This document shows positions 51,212-60,794 of a DNA stretch of 64,000 nt, piece after piece. Position numbers and translations under genes: made by a program. Numbering within the stretch: position 1 is the first letter of the stretch; each line of letters starts with the position of its first letter. The DNA is from JBCCXL01 sp039191605 (GTDB lineage: Bacteria > Acidobacteriota > Thermoanaerobaculia > Multivoradales > JAHZIX01). The notes under the pieces are model-generated. The model searched no databases. It was given only the letters and a program-made list of their open reading frames with translations, and had not been told where the DNA came from. The DNA lies in NCBI GenBank assembly GCA_039191605.1, contig JBCCXL010000008.1:124001-188000 (forward strand). The letters are read 5' to 3'.

Positions 51212-52897
51212 ATGCTCTCTTCTAATTCCTCCCTTCGCTCCGCTGCCGACTCCTCTTCTTCATCTCCGCGAAGCGCCCGTTGGCTTCTTGCTCTGGTGCT
51301 GCTCGTCGCCCTGCCGTTCTTAGCTGGCGGGTGTAACGAGATTCTCGGCAAGAAGGACGTGCCTCCTGGCTCGGCCCTGTGGCTTCCGGAGGCGCCCCCA
51401 CCGGATCGACCGCTAGCGGTGGCGGACGAGCTGCTAGCGTCTCTCGATGACGAGGGAGCGGAGTCCGACGGCGCTCCCGCCGGACAGGGTGAAGCCGCCG
51501 GAGAGGGCGAAGAGGGGGAGGCGGAGCTGGTGGAAGAGGAGTTGCGCCGGCCGGGAGAGCTGCTGCCGGGGGATCTGCTGGAGCTCGAAGGCGTAGATAT
51601 CCAGGAGCTCTTCGTCGAGGCCGCTCAGCTGCGCTGGGATGAGGGCAAGCCGACCTTCGAACCTCAGCCTCTGTGGGATCTCCCGGCCCGCTCGGCGGTG
51701 GTGCTGGTAGTGCGCGGCCCCTGGCGCCCCGAGGGTGATGGCGGCGGCGCCGGTCAGGCGCTGGCGGCACGGCTGCAGCGTCTCGCTGGACGGGCCGAGG
51801 GCGGTGGTCTTCGGGTGGTGGGATTCCACCTGGACGTCGCCGCAGGGCGGGACTTAGAGACCTTCGCCACCGCCGTGGAGGAGGTCGCCGCGACCCTCAC
51901 CGGGGGTCGTCTGCTCTCGGTGAGCATCCAGCGGGCCTGGCTGGAGGATCCCGAGCTGGAGCGTCTGGCGGCGGCGGTGGATTATTACGTCGCCTGGCTC
52001 TACGGCGAGCGGCCGGGCCGGTTAGCGGATCCGGAAGCCTGGAAACTTTCTACCTTCGACAGCTCGCTGGATCAGCTGGAAGCCCTCGGGACCCCCTACA
52101 AGGTCGGCGTGGTGACCCTCGGAACGGCTCTGCACCTCAGCGCCTCCGGGGAACGCCTCGGGATTACCCATCAGGGGCGCCTTGCAGATTTGGCCCTCGA
52201 CCGCGCCTTCGAGCTACAGCCGAATTTCGAAGTCTTGGGCGTCGACGCCCGGCGCTATGACTTCGAGGCTCGGGGGACGGCCCGCTTCGGTCGTTGGCGG
52301 GTCGGCCCGCGGCAGCGAATTCAGGTGCAGAGCACTTCGAGCCACTACCTCCGAGAGCTGCGCCGCCGCGCCGCCGCTCGGGAGCTTTCCGGTTACCTGG
52401 GGGAGGTCTTCTATCGCCTTCCCCAGCAGGGAGAGGGGCTTGGCCCCAGTCTCGACGCCCTTCTCGATGCCCTCGGCCCCTCACCCCAGGTGCCGCCGCT
52501 GGAGGTAGAGCTGCGCGCCGTGCGTCAAGATCGCAATAGCGTGATCCTGCGGGTTGCCTTGCGCAATCCGGGCTATCGCTCCTCCGAGCTGGTCTATCTG
52601 GAGGGCAATTACCTGCAGCTGGAGGTCAGCGGAGGATCCATCTGGGACGCCAGTCAGGGCGATTTCTACCGCTACGCGATCCTGCTGCGGGATCGCAGCG
52701 GCTCGACCCGCGCCACCCTGCGAGACGCCAAGCTGCTGCAGCTCTACATGCCGGTGCTGGAGCCCGGGGCGGAGGTTGTCAGCGGACCCATCGAGATCCG
52801 CCGCCAAGGGGATGTGAGGGTCGAGGTGGAGGCCAGCTTCCTGCTCCCAGAGGGCGAACCCCTGGTGCTGCCGCCGACCTCCTGGGCGCCGGATTGA
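51212..52897 (+). CDS. Putative lipoprotein, DUF3142-like
   Basis: The 561-residue product has a lipoprotein signal peptide (LLVALPFLAGGC). A Glu/Gly-rich spacer (~65-115) follows, then a body with a TIM-barrel-like feel (VVGFHLDVAAGRDLETF, LLSVSIQRAWLEDPELERLA, YVAWLYGERPGRL) and a C-terminal beta domain. The wording recalls DUF3142 proteins, a weak assignment. ATG 51212 is chosen over TTG 51200. It follows the histidine kinase by 93 bp, and this spacer is AT-rich (GATATGATCTAAATACG), so it may have its own promoter. Confidence 0.7.
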   Translation: MLSSNSSLRSAADSSSSSPRSARWLLALVLLVALPFLAGGCNEILGKKDVPPGSALWLPEAPPPDRPLAVADELLASLDDEGAESDGAPAGQGEAAGEGEEGEAELVEEELRRPGELLPGDLLELEGVDIQELFVEAAQLRWDEGKPTFEPQPLWDLPARSAVVLVVRGPWRPEGDGGGAGQALAARLQRLAGRAEGGGLRVVGFHLDVAAGRDLETFATAVEEVAATLTGGRLLSVSIQRAWLEDPELERLAAAVDYYVAWLYGERPGRLADPEAWKLSTFDSSLDQLEALGTPYKVGVVTLGTALHLSASGERLGITHQGRLADLALDRAFELQPNFEVLGVDARRYDFEARGTARFGRWRVGPRQRIQVQSTSSHYLRELRRRAAARELSGYLGEVFYRLPQQGEGLGPSLDALLDALGPSPQVPPLEVELRAVRQDRNSVILRVALRNPGYRSSELVYLEGNYLQLEVSGGSIWDASQGDFYRYAILLRDRSGSTRATLRDAKLLQLYMPVLEPGAEVVSGPIEIRRQGDVRVEVEASFLLPEGEPLVLPPTSWAPD

Positions 52898-52997
52898 CCC
52901 AGATTCCCCGCAAGAGCTGAGGCTCTCCGGCGCTGCGCTGCATGCCCAGCGCCAGAGACTTCGATGTCCAGAGCCTAGAACTCAGAGCCCAATGCTC

Positions 52998-54206
52998 TCA
53001 GCCCTGCCGAGTGACGTTGGCGATAGGGCTTCCGTAGTGGCGGTAGTCGGTGCCGGTGCCGATCTCTGCGTTGGCGCCCTCTTGGAAGAGGACGATGATG
53101 TCTGAGCCGCCGAAGAGGAAGTAGCCGAATTCATCGCCCTTGAGAGCACCGCGGTCGACGGTGGCGAGCATGTGCACAGAGGAGACCTGGCACATGCCGA
53201 CGGGCACCACGGCGATCACGCCGACATCGCCGTGGGGAGAGCCGGTGGTGTCGATGATGTAGACGCCGCGGGCCTGGAAGAACTCATAGCCTCCTTCGGA
53301 GCTATCCGGAGCGTCGAATTGGCCGTCGGAGAGGTTGACCTCGAGATAGGTCTTGCCGTGGATCGGGTAACACTCCTTCACCACGCCGCTCACCGGCGCG
53401 TGGAAGCGATGGTAGGAGTAGGGGCCCAAGAAGTAGTGTACGAATTGGCCGCCGGCGAAGGCATCGGCATAGGCGCTGCCTTCCAGCAGCTGGGGGATGC
53501 TGGCGAAGCGGTGGGTCCCCTTGAGGGTGATCTCGGGGATCTGGGAGTTCTGGTCGATGTCGTATTTTGCCTTGAAGGTGCAATCCGCCGGGCATACCAC
53601 CGTGGTGTTGTCGCCGGGATCGGCGATGGGCCGCAGTCCCGGGTTGAGCTCCCGGGCGAAGAATTGATTGAAGGTCAGCCAGCCGCTGGGGTTGTTGGGC
53701 TGGCCGTCGATCATCGAGTCCTGCACTCGATACTTCGGGGAATATTTGATGAAGCTCTCGAGGACTCGGTCGTTGAAGCTCTGGGGGGTGTTCAAGAAGT
53801 CGCCCCAGGCGTTGGCGTAGCGCACCAGCCAGTCGCTGAACCACGGGATGTCCTGAGCCACCAGGCCGAAGGGCCCCACTGGCTGATCGATGAGGTAGTA
53901 GAAGTGGCAGAGCCGATCGTAGACCTCTTGGTGCTCCGGAGTCCCGGGGTCGAGCCACACCGGGTTCGGGCTCTGCTGCGGGATCCAGTGGGAGAATTGC
54001 TCGAGGTAGGAGAGGTAGGCGTCGAGATTCAGCGGCCAGTCGAGAGCGAGGTAAAGACCGCGATCGAGCTCTTCCGCGGCGGTCTCCTGGGCGATCAAAA
54101 GGGAGGTTTCGACCAGGTTGGCAAAGTGGGTATCGCGCTCGAATTTGAGCGCCAGCTCGGTGATGACGGCGGTGGATTCGAGTTTGGCTTCGATGATGTT
54201 TGTCAT
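52998..54206 (-). CDS. Phosphatidylserine-decarboxylase-like pyruvoyl enzyme (PsiD-like layout)
   Basis: The 402-residue product has an N-terminal helical domain of ~200 residues, with WGDFLNTPQSFNDRVLESF and WLTFNQFFARELNPGLRPI, of the PSDC type found in PsiD and related soluble decarboxylases. A PSD catalytic domain follows (VVCPADCTFKAKY, FLGPYSYHRFHAPVSG with the conserved His residues). The self-cleavage site is in YFLFGGSDIIVLF, where Ser would become pyruvoyl. AGGAG lies ~8 bases before ATG 54206. There is no membrane helix. The substrate may be an amino acid rather than phosphatidylserine; no phosphatidylserine synthase is nearby. Confidence 0.85.
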   Translation of the reverse strand: MTNIIEAKLESTAVITELALKFERDTHFANLVETSLLIAQETAAEELDRGLYLALDWPLNLDAYLSYLEQFSHWIPQQSPNPVWLDPGTPEHQEVYDRLCHFYYLIDQPVGPFGLVAQDIPWFSDWLVRYANAWGDFLNTPQSFNDRVLESFIKYSPKYRVQDSMIDGQPNNPSGWLTFNQFFARELNPGLRPIADPGDNTTVVCPADCTFKAKYDIDQNSQIPEITLKGTHRFASIPQLLEGSAYADAFAGGQFVHYFLGPYSYHRFHAPVSGVVKECYPIHGKTYLEVNLSDGQFDAPDSSEGGYEFFQARGVYIIDTTGSPHGDVGVIAVVPVGMCQVSSVHMLATVDRGALKGDEFGYFLFGGSDIIVLFQEGANAEIGTGTDYRHYGSPIANVTRQG

Positions 54207-54991
54207 GAGGATACTCCTGCGATCAGAAGGTGAGGGGCCGGCGTGGTGGGTTCCCGAACGATACGGGTTGCCTAGCGGGCCGAAGGATGAGCACCTCCGA
54301 GACTCGGACACACGAAGACTAGCTCGAGGGATCCGCAACGACGCCGCGAAATCGACTTGTCTCAACAGACAAACAAGAGATTGCACGGGATTTGAAACGT
54401 GGCTTCGAGGTATCGCTCGCCGTTGGGCTCGTCAATCGCCTTCGGGAAGCTGGTTTCCGTTGTTCTCGGGGGGAGCACCACGACCGCTAGCGGTGAGGTC
54501 TACCTTGGACGTTGGCGTTGGGTAGGGTTGTAGAGTGAGGCGATTGGCAAGAGTTTTCGTTTCATCCGCCGCCTACCGGGAGCTCACTGTTGAGTCCAGA
54601 GTTGAGTCCAGAGTTGAGTCCAGAGTGGAGCCTGGAGGGAGTTCGGAGAGCAGTCCGGAAGGAAGCCCAGAGGGAGTCCAGCGCGGAGCTTCGAGGAAGC
54701 TTCAGCGTAGCGCTGAGGACCGCCGCAGCAGCCTCCTACAGCTGTGGTACAGTCCTCGGGCCCACCATGAGCGGACGCTGCGGCATCGCTGGCCGCGTCG
54801 CATTTCCGCGTGGTGAACGTGGGTTTTTTACATCGCTTTCGGATGCTCCCCACGTACACCTTTCCAGAACTCTACCCACCGGGCCGGCTCGGCAGGAATC
54901 GCCACGGCGCAGCGCGCCGACTCCCGGCTTCGACGACCGCGATCCGACCGTCGCCCGCTGGCGAAAACGGCAGACCTTTGGAGGTTGACCC
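54207..54991. other. 785-bp intergenic region with a 12-bp tandem repeat
   Basis: This gap separates divergent genes. It holds the promoter regions of the decarboxylase and the S9 peptidase, and a tandem repeat at 54589-54636. Open frames across it look like repeat-driven artefacts: they lack ribosome binding sites and protein-like composition. No terminator or RNA gene was recognised. Confidence 0.5.
54589..54636 (+). repeat. 12-bp tandem repeat, GTTGAGTCCAGA x3 plus degenerate copy
   Basis: Three exact copies of GTTGAGTCCAGA are followed by a degenerate fourth (GTGGAGCCTGGA). It is intergenic, 355 bp before the S9 peptidase start. Confidence 0.9.
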
Positions 54992-57103
54992 ATGATTCGT
55001 CCCTTTCGAACCGTGCCTTGGCTAGCGGTTCTCGCTCTGATTCTTCTCCTTCCCGCCGGTGCCCTCGAGGCCGGTGTGACCGTCGCCGAGGGTGGCCTGA
55101 CTCCTAACGACCTGGCTGAGTTGCGCTCCGTCGGGGACGTAGCGGTAGCTCCGGGAGGCGAGACGGTGGCTTACACCCTGCGAGTGCCTCGCACCCTCTT
55201 TGACCAGGAGAGCGGACGCAGCTGGACCGAGCTTCACGTCATCGACGGGGAGGGCAACTCTCGTCCCTTCATCACCGGCGAGACGTCGGTGGGTGGGATC
55301 GGCTTCACCAACGAGGGGGACGGCATCACCTTCGTTTCCAAGCGTGGGGATGACGACAACCGCGATCTGTGGGTGATTCCCCTCGCCGGTGGTGAAGCGC
55401 GGAAACTGGTGGATTTCGAGACTTCAGTTTCCGAATACACCTTCAGTCCCGACGGCCGCTGGGTCGCCTTCCTCGCCTCTGAGCCAGAAGACGAAGCGGT
55501 GGAGGATCTCGCGGACGATGGCTTCAACCAGGAAGTCTACGAGGAGGATTGGGGCTTTACCCGGGTCTACGTGCAGGATCTCGAAGAGGGTGGCGAGCCG
55601 CGGCAGCTGGAGCTCGAGGGTTCCGCCTCCGAGCTGCATTGGAGCCCCGAGGGCACCCGCATCGCCGTCGCCCTGCAGCCCACCCCCTCCATCGACGATC
55701 GCTACATGGCCCGCCAGGTGAACGTGGTGGACGCCGCCAGTGGAGAAGTGCAGCTGGTGCTGCCGAATTCCGGCAAGCTCGATGCACTGCGCTGGAGTCC
55801 AGACGGGAAGCGCCTGGCCCTGCTGGTGGGTGAGGACATCCACGACCCCATCGCCGGACGACTGGCCATCGCCTCCACCAGCGGGGAGGCGAGCCTCCAG
55901 CACCTGACCAACGACTTCGAGGGTGACGTAGAAGCCATCGAGTGGCTGGATAACGAGACCCTGTTGGCCAAGGTTGCCCAGGGGGTGGAAGACAGCCTCC
56001 AGCGCATCAGCCTCGCCGGCGAGTTCTCCGTGGTGGAGGCCCCCGGCCAGGCCTGCCTCAATAGCTTCGTTCTGGCTGCCGACGGCAGCTACGTGGCCGT
56101 GGCCCACACCCCCTCCCATCCGGAGGAGGTCTACCGCGGCAAGGCGGGCTCGGGGCTGGAGCGGGTCTCCACCAGCAACGACTGGCTGGAAGATCGTCGC
56201 CTCGGCCGCCAGGAGGTGTTGCGCTACACCGCCCGCGACGGCGCCACTGTAGAGGCGCTGCTGATCCACCCCCTCGATAAGGGCGAGGGCCCGACCCCGC
56301 TCATCGTCAACGTTCATGGCGGCCCCGAGGCCCACTACTGCAACGGCTGGAACAACACCTACTCCAACCCCGGGCAGACCGGCGCCGCCTTCGGCTTCGC
56401 CGTGGTGTACCCCAACTACCGCGGCAGCACCGGTCGCGGCACCGATTGGGCCAAGCAGCACCAGCAGGATCCCGCCGGCAAGGAATTCGATGATCTGGTG
56501 GACGCCGTCGATCACCTGGTAAAGGCCGGCGTCGCGGACAAGGCCAAGGTGGGCATCACCGGCGGCTCCTACGGCGGCTTCGCCAGCGCCTGGGGCGCTA
56601 CCGCCCACACCGAGCACTACGCCGCCTCGGTGATGAACGTCGGAATCAGCGATCAGATCTCGAAGTTCGGCACCACCGACATCCCCAACGAGATCGTTCT
56701 GGTCCATCAGCGGATCTACATCTGGGAGGACTGGCAGTTCTTCCTCGAGCGCAGCCCGATCTACTACGTGGAGCAGGCGCGCACTCCGATCCTGATCCTC
56801 CACGGCAAGGAAGACACCCGAGTCAGCCCCAGCCAGAGCCTCGAGCTCTACCGCGCTCTGAAGGTTCTGGGCAAGGTGCCGGTGCGCCACATTCGCTACC
56901 CTGGCGAGGGTCACGGCAACCAGAAGTCCGCCGGTCGCTACGACTACAGCCTGCGTCAGCTGCGCTGGTTCGTCCACTACCTCCAGGGCGAAGGGGGCGA
57001 TGCCCCGGCCTACCCGCTGAACTACGAGGCGGCGCTGGAAGGCGACTGGGATAAGGCCTTCGGTTGGGCCGAGGCAGAGGACGAAGAGGAGGGGGGCGAA
57101 TAA
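54992..57103 (+). CDS. Secreted S9-family prolyl-oligopeptidase-like peptidase
   Basis: The 703-residue product has a signal peptide (AVLALILLLPAGALEAG). A beta-propeller with PD40-like repeats (YTFSPDGRWVAFLAS, HWSPEGTRIAVAL, LRWSPDGKRLALLVG) is at ~40-400, then an alpha/beta hydrolase domain. The nucleophile is Ser in ITGGSYGGFAS, the Asp is in LHGKEDTRVSP and the His in YPGEGHGNQ, giving a complete triad. Length and order match acylaminoacyl-peptidase/DPP4-like S9 enzymes. It is probably periplasmic and cuts short peptides. TTTGGAGGT precedes the ATG. A terminator follows 45 bp after the stop. Confidence 0.93.
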   Translation: MIRPFRTVPWLAVLALILLLPAGALEAGVTVAEGGLTPNDLAELRSVGDVAVAPGGETVAYTLRVPRTLFDQESGRSWTELHVIDGEGNSRPFITGETSVGGIGFTNEGDGITFVSKRGDDDNRDLWVIPLAGGEARKLVDFETSVSEYTFSPDGRWVAFLASEPEDEAVEDLADDGFNQEVYEEDWGFTRVYVQDLEEGGEPRQLELEGSASELHWSPEGTRIAVALQPTPSIDDRYMARQVNVVDAASGEVQLVLPNSGKLDALRWSPDGKRLALLVGEDIHDPIAGRLAIASTSGEASLQHLTNDFEGDVEAIEWLDNETLLAKVAQGVEDSLQRISLAGEFSVVEAPGQACLNSFVLAADGSYVAVAHTPSHPEEVYRGKAGSGLERVSTSNDWLEDRRLGRQEVLRYTARDGATVEALLIHPLDKGEGPTPLIVNVHGGPEAHYCNGWNNTYSNPGQTGAAFGFAVVYPNYRGSTGRGTDWAKQHQQDPAGKEFDDLVDAVDHLVKAGVADKAKVGITGGSYGGFASAWGATAHTEHYAASVMNVGISDQISKFGTTDIPNEIVLVHQRIYIWEDWQFFLERSPIYYVEQARTPILILHGKEDTRVSPSQSLELYRALKVLGKVPVRHIRYPGEGHGNQKSAGRYDYSLRQLRWFVHYLQGEGGDAPAYPLNYEAALEGDWDKAFGWAEAEDEEEGGE

Positions 57104-57450
57104 CCCCCTGCATCTAGTCTTCCGGGTCAGCAGACCCGAATCGGAAGAGCCCCCGTTGAGAGTCGTCTCGGCGGGGGCTTTTTTCGTTTATGGGGGAGCT
57201 GACCGGGCGCCCCGTCGAGATCCGCTCAGGTGCAAAAGAAGATGAAGAGCGCTTCCAAATTTGCGTGCTGCGAGAGCTGATGGACAGTCAAGAGAAGGGG
57301 CTTACTGGTCGATACGAAGCTCGATGACCTTTCATCGGACCAGAGCCTGCGTCGGAAGACAGGCTTTCTTCGACCTCTTGTTTGATGCTACGCTGAATAA
57401 TTATTGTCGTGATGAACCATGATCTATGAACCCCTTGGGAGGCTCGATCC
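57104..57450. other. Intergenic region, copy 1 of duplicated upstream sequence
   Basis: From about 57120 to the ATG at 57451 this 347-bp gap is clearly similar to 60465-60794, including GAGCGCTTCCAAAT, GAAGCTCGATGACC and CGAACCATGATCTAT-like blocks. It includes the terminator listed and an AT-rich part (57365-57430) that probably has the promoter of the Cys-rich peptide gene. No gene was seen. Confidence 0.6.
57148..57184 (+). terminator. Intrinsic terminator after the S9 peptidase
   Basis: AGCCCCCG (57148-57155) pairs perfectly with CGGGGGCT (57172-57179), followed by TTTTTT. A degenerate copy lies at 60489-60526. Confidence 0.9.
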
Positions 57451-57819
57451 ATGAACCGGCTTGCATTTATTTCTCTCGCCTTCATGATTTGCCTCGCCTT
57501 ATTAACCCTAGCCCCCGCGGTGGATTCTGGAGTGGCTCAGGCGCAATTCCATCAGGATCCGGGGGACACTTGCCTCGGGCCTGATGATCCCTTCTGCAAC
57601 AGCGGTTCTGGAGACACCGGAGGAGGTGGAGGCGCAGCGGGGGGCTCTTTCAGCTGTAAGGAATGCAAGGTCTTCGAAAGAACGATCAATGGCCACACCT
57701 TTGAGTTTGGGCGTTGCGTTGAGCGACAGACGCCAGGTAGTTGGTCCACCGAGTGTGAGATGCAGCCCGATGGCCTATGCGATGAGATGGGAGGGGCCTG
57801 CATCATTCAGCAGGCCTGA
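57451..57819 (+). CDS. Secreted 8-cysteine peptide, copy 1
   Basis: The 122-residue product has a signal peptide (~residues 1-31) and a mature part starting near QFHQDPGDTCLGPDDPFC. A Gly-rich spacer and a cysteine framework C-x2-C-x16-C-x12-C-x7-C-x6-C follow, ending in CIIQQA. The paralogue at 60795 has the same framework with almost unrelated residues between the cysteines. GGAGG lies 8 bases before the ATG. The large secreted protein gene begins 14 bp after the stop. I do not recognise the family; four disulfides in the periplasm or outside the cell are likely. Confidence 0.8.
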   Translation: MNRLAFISLAFMICLALLTLAPAVDSGVAQAQFHQDPGDTCLGPDDPFCNSGSGDTGGGGGAAGGSFSCKECKVFERTINGHTFEFGRCVERQTPGSWSTECEMQPDGLCDEMGGACIIQQA

Positions 57820-57833
57820 ATTAGGTTTTCGGT

Positions 57834-60314
57834 ATGCGCCCGCTGGTTTTGCACACTTCAAAGTGGCTTCTGTGCCTGGTGATCTCCCCGCTACCCTTCT
57901 TGGCCTTGATCGCCCTGTCGGCTAACGCCATGGTCACTCTGAGCGAAGGCACTCGACTCGAGCTGACAAGAGTGGGATTCGCTGGTGAATCTCAGGTGGA
58001 ATGCGGTGAAGTAGGGATTCACTGGGAGCCTGATTCGGAAGAGCTAGACTCGGATAGCGCAGTGGCTGGAGGGGTGTCTTCAGAAGAGCTCTCAGGAGGA
58101 GAGGCTTCGAGAGGAATATCCCTGGAGGTAGGAAGCTACACCTCCTGGCCATGGCCGACCGACCAGGCCGGTTGGCTTTCGGTAAAGAGCAGTAGCTGCT
58201 GGGCGCCGAGAGTGCACATACCGAAACCACTTCCCGAGGTGATAGAGATCCCTCTATGGCCCGCTGCGGCTCTTGGAGGTCTGGTCCAGGTAGCTGCGGA
58301 TACCGAAATGCCGCAAGAGCTGACTCTTCGCCTGGAGAGCCCGCCACCGTACACGGAGTTTGCTCCGGTAGATGAGAAAGAGCGGGTACCGCAGACCGAG
58401 ATTCATTGTTCGGTGGCAGCGACAGGTGCCTGGACCTGCACGGCACCTGCTACGGCCTTGGATCTTCGGATCGTAGCCAGGGGCATGGCGCCGGTCTATC
58501 GATGGGATCAGAGACTCGTTGCCGGAGAGACCTCTTCCTTGGCTCCGGTGGTGCTGCGCACGGAGTCCACCCTCGCCGGCTGGGTTCGGGTTCGCGAGGC
58601 TCAGAAGATTCCGCCGGGGCTGTGGGTCGAGGCTCTGCCCCAGGACTTTGGACACGCGACGGAGTTCGGGCTTCAGGAGCGCCTGGACCGTCGCCGTGTC
58701 AGGGCGAAGATCACCGATCGTGGCTTTTTCCAGCTGCGAGGGCTTGCTCCCGGAACCTACCGACTCACCGCTGGGGGGCCGAATTTAGCGAGCGTCTCCG
58801 TCAGCGGTATCGACGTGCTGCCTCGGGCCGAGAGCTTGTTGTCCAACCCGGTGGACCTAGAGCCTCCAGCTCAGGTGGTCGTCGTCGTGAGCACGCCGAC
58901 GGATCCTAGAGGCCTACCTTTAGAGATTCTGTGGAGTGGTCCCGGAATCGACGGCGAATGGCTTCGAACCTCAGCTTCGGTGAACGACGACGGCACCTGG
59001 TATGGCCCGCCCCTGGCGCCGGGCTCTCACCTGATGGCTCTGCGAAGTCCGGGCTGGGCTCAGTGGTCGCAGGAGGAAGTAGAGGTTGTCTCCGGTGAAC
59101 AGCAGGTCTTCGCCGAAGTTCCGTTTTTTTCAGTAGAAGGCGTTGTGGAATGGCCCCCTGCCGAAGCCCTGGAGGCTCTGAGCACGGCTACCGAGAGCCC
59201 GATGCAGGCCTCGGAGCTTCTCGATGGGGCGAGCCTTTGGCTGACGGGCACCAAGCGAGACCGAAACCGCGTGCGGATGGAGTGGAGGAGCCCCCCGAGC
59301 TCATCTTCTGAATCCGGTACTTCCTTCGATGGTGTATTGGCTTCTGAAGGCACTTGGTATCCGCGCCTCTACTTACCGGAGATCGGTCAGTGGGTGCAAT
59401 TTGACACGATTCAAATCGAGCGCCAGGCGGGCGAGGGAGCGGAGGAGCTTCGCCTGCAGGTTCCTACCGGCTCCGCTGAGGTGGAAGTCGTGGATGCCGC
59501 TGGCAGCCCCGTGCCCGGGGCTAAGGTCGAGATACGAGTTGAGGACGAGGATCCGCACGCTGTCTCCTTGACTCAGCGCACCAACGAAGACGGCAAGGTT
59601 CAGCTCGCATTACTCCGTCCCCAAAGCTACCTGGTGGAGGCGACTGCGTTGGGTCATGCGAGGGCTGGTGAGATTCTTGAAGTTGGGGAGGGAAGGTATC
59701 ATCTTCGACTTACGCTGCCAGAGTATCGCTCGATCTATGGGCGGCTCCTCGATGCGACCGGTACTCCTTTGCTGGGAGCACGAGTCTTTGCCTGGCCCAG
59801 AGCATGCCGCTCAGGATCCTGCGGTCCTGGACAGAGCGTCGAAAAAGCGACTACGGGGGAGGACGGTCGTTTTGACCTCCATATGAGTACCGAAGTAGTC
59901 GCTGCAGACTTCATTCTCCTGGCTCCGGGACAAACACTGACACGGCAGAGGGTTCAGGTTGGAGTCAGTCCCGAGGCGCCTGGATCGTCCTTGGTCAATC
60001 CCTTGGTACTTGCTACTGAAGCCAGTGGAGGTACTCTCCTCGCTCCCCATTCTCTCTTCACCTTGGGAGGGAGCATCGCTCTAGATGGGGTTCCCCTCGG
60101 GGCCGTCATCTTGTGCCAGTGGGCTGAAGCCCATGGCTCGGTGTTCTCTCCCGAAGGCTACTTGCCGATCCCACATCTGCCGCCCGGGGCGTACCGCGGC
60201 TGTCGCCGTAGTCCCGACTTCTCACGGCTTCTGGGCTGTGGAGAGGCAAACCTCTCCATTGGGGGAGAGGCGGTCCTGGAGATTGAGGTGGAAGAGGATG
60301 GAGTCGGGCGATGA
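57834..60314 (+). CDS. Large secreted protein with carboxypeptidase-regulatory-like domains, copy 1
   Basis: The 826-residue product has an N-terminal signal/anchor (LLCLVISPLPFLALIALSANA). It consists of beta-sandwich repeats with the CarboxypepD_reg-like pattern (GFFQLRGLAPGTYRLTAGG, VVDAAGSPVPGAKVEIRV, GRLLDATGTPLLGARVFAWP), plus two-Cys elements near both ends (SSSCWAP; CGEANL). No enzyme motif is visible. It is co-oriented and closely spaced with the Cys-rich peptide gene, so the two products may interact. Paralogue of the 61165 gene. The start ATG at 57834 has no strong ribosome binding site, suggesting coupling to the upstream gene. Confidence 0.8.
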   Translation: MRPLVLHTSKWLLCLVISPLPFLALIALSANAMVTLSEGTRLELTRVGFAGESQVECGEVGIHWEPDSEELDSDSAVAGGVSSEELSGGEASRGISLEVGSYTSWPWPTDQAGWLSVKSSSCWAPRVHIPKPLPEVIEIPLWPAAALGGLVQVAADTEMPQELTLRLESPPPYTEFAPVDEKERVPQTEIHCSVAATGAWTCTAPATALDLRIVARGMAPVYRWDQRLVAGETSSLAPVVLRTESTLAGWVRVREAQKIPPGLWVEALPQDFGHATEFGLQERLDRRRVRAKITDRGFFQLRGLAPGTYRLTAGGPNLASVSVSGIDVLPRAESLLSNPVDLEPPAQVVVVVSTPTDPRGLPLEILWSGPGIDGEWLRTSASVNDDGTWYGPPLAPGSHLMALRSPGWAQWSQEEVEVVSGEQQVFAEVPFFSVEGVVEWPPAEALEALSTATESPMQASELLDGASLWLTGTKRDRNRVRMEWRSPPSSSSESGTSFDGVLASEGTWYPRLYLPEIGQWVQFDTIQIERQAGEGAEELRLQVPTGSAEVEVVDAAGSPVPGAKVEIRVEDEDPHAVSLTQRTNEDGKVQLALLRPQSYLVEATALGHARAGEILEVGEGRYHLRLTLPEYRSIYGRLLDATGTPLLGARVFAWPRACRSGSCGPGQSVEKATTGEDGRFDLHMSTEVVAADFILLAPGQTLTRQRVQVGVSPEAPGSSLVNPLVLATEASGGTLLAPHSLFTLGGSIALDGVPLGAVILCQWAEAHGSVFSPEGYLPIPHLPPGAYRGCRRSPDFSRLLGCGEANLSIGGEAVLEIEVEEDGVGR

Positions 60315-60794
60315 AGAAGTGAGTTCAGCTACTTCGTCATGGCGCTGCTGCTTGAGGTAGGCGGTGGCCCTAAGCGGTCTTCGTACGCAGTCGCTGCGAC
60401 ATGACGAGCACCCTGCCACCAGGCTTGCCACAGGGATAGACGAGGTATCTTCTGCCTTAGCTTTTGGGGTCAGAAGGCCTGAATCGTTCGAGCCCCTGTT
60501 TAAGAGTTGTCGCGACGTGGGGCTCGCTTCGTTTGGGAGAGCTGCCTGGGCGCTCGTCAAGCTTCGGTCCGGTGCAAACGGAGATGAGGAGCGCTTCCAA
60601 ATAGGGAAGCTACGAGAGCTGACTGACAGCTGAGAAGATAGGGAATACCGGTTGATTTGAAGCTCGATGACCCGTCATTGAGCTAGAGCCCGCGTCGGAA
60701 GACAAACTTTCTTCGATTTCTTATTTAGTGCTACTCTGAAAGAGTCTTGTCGTGACGAACCATGATCTATTGAACTCCGCTGGAGACTCGATCC
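60315..60794. other. Intergenic region, copy 2 of duplicated upstream sequence
   Basis: This 480-bp gap starts with about 150 bp of unassigned sequence. From about 60465 it repeats the region upstream of 57451, with a hairpin at 60489-60526 in the position of the earlier terminator. An AT-rich stretch before the Cys-rich gene (60705-60775) is a likely promoter. Open frames here lack ribosome binding sites. Confidence 0.55.
60489..60526 (+). terminator. Terminator-like hairpin, duplicated copy
   Basis: CGAGCCCC (60489-60496) pairs perfectly with GGGGCTCG (60519-60526). The T-tract of copy 1 has decayed to CTTCGTTT, so termination may be weaker. Confidence 0.65.

Larger units (their letters stand above)
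57120..60314 (+). repeat. 3.34-kb tandem duplication, copy 1
   Basis: The terminator, upstream region, Cys-rich peptide gene and large secreted protein gene recur with an offset of 3343-3344 bp in the 5' part. DNA identity is high around the promoter and signal-peptide region and low in the coding interior, so the duplication is not recent. Confidence 0.88.

Noticed and set aside
54535..54988. Plus-strand ORFs with VESRVESRVESR repeats before the S9 peptidase
   Set aside because: The repeat is read in more than one frame, there is no ribosome binding site, and the downstream residues look random.
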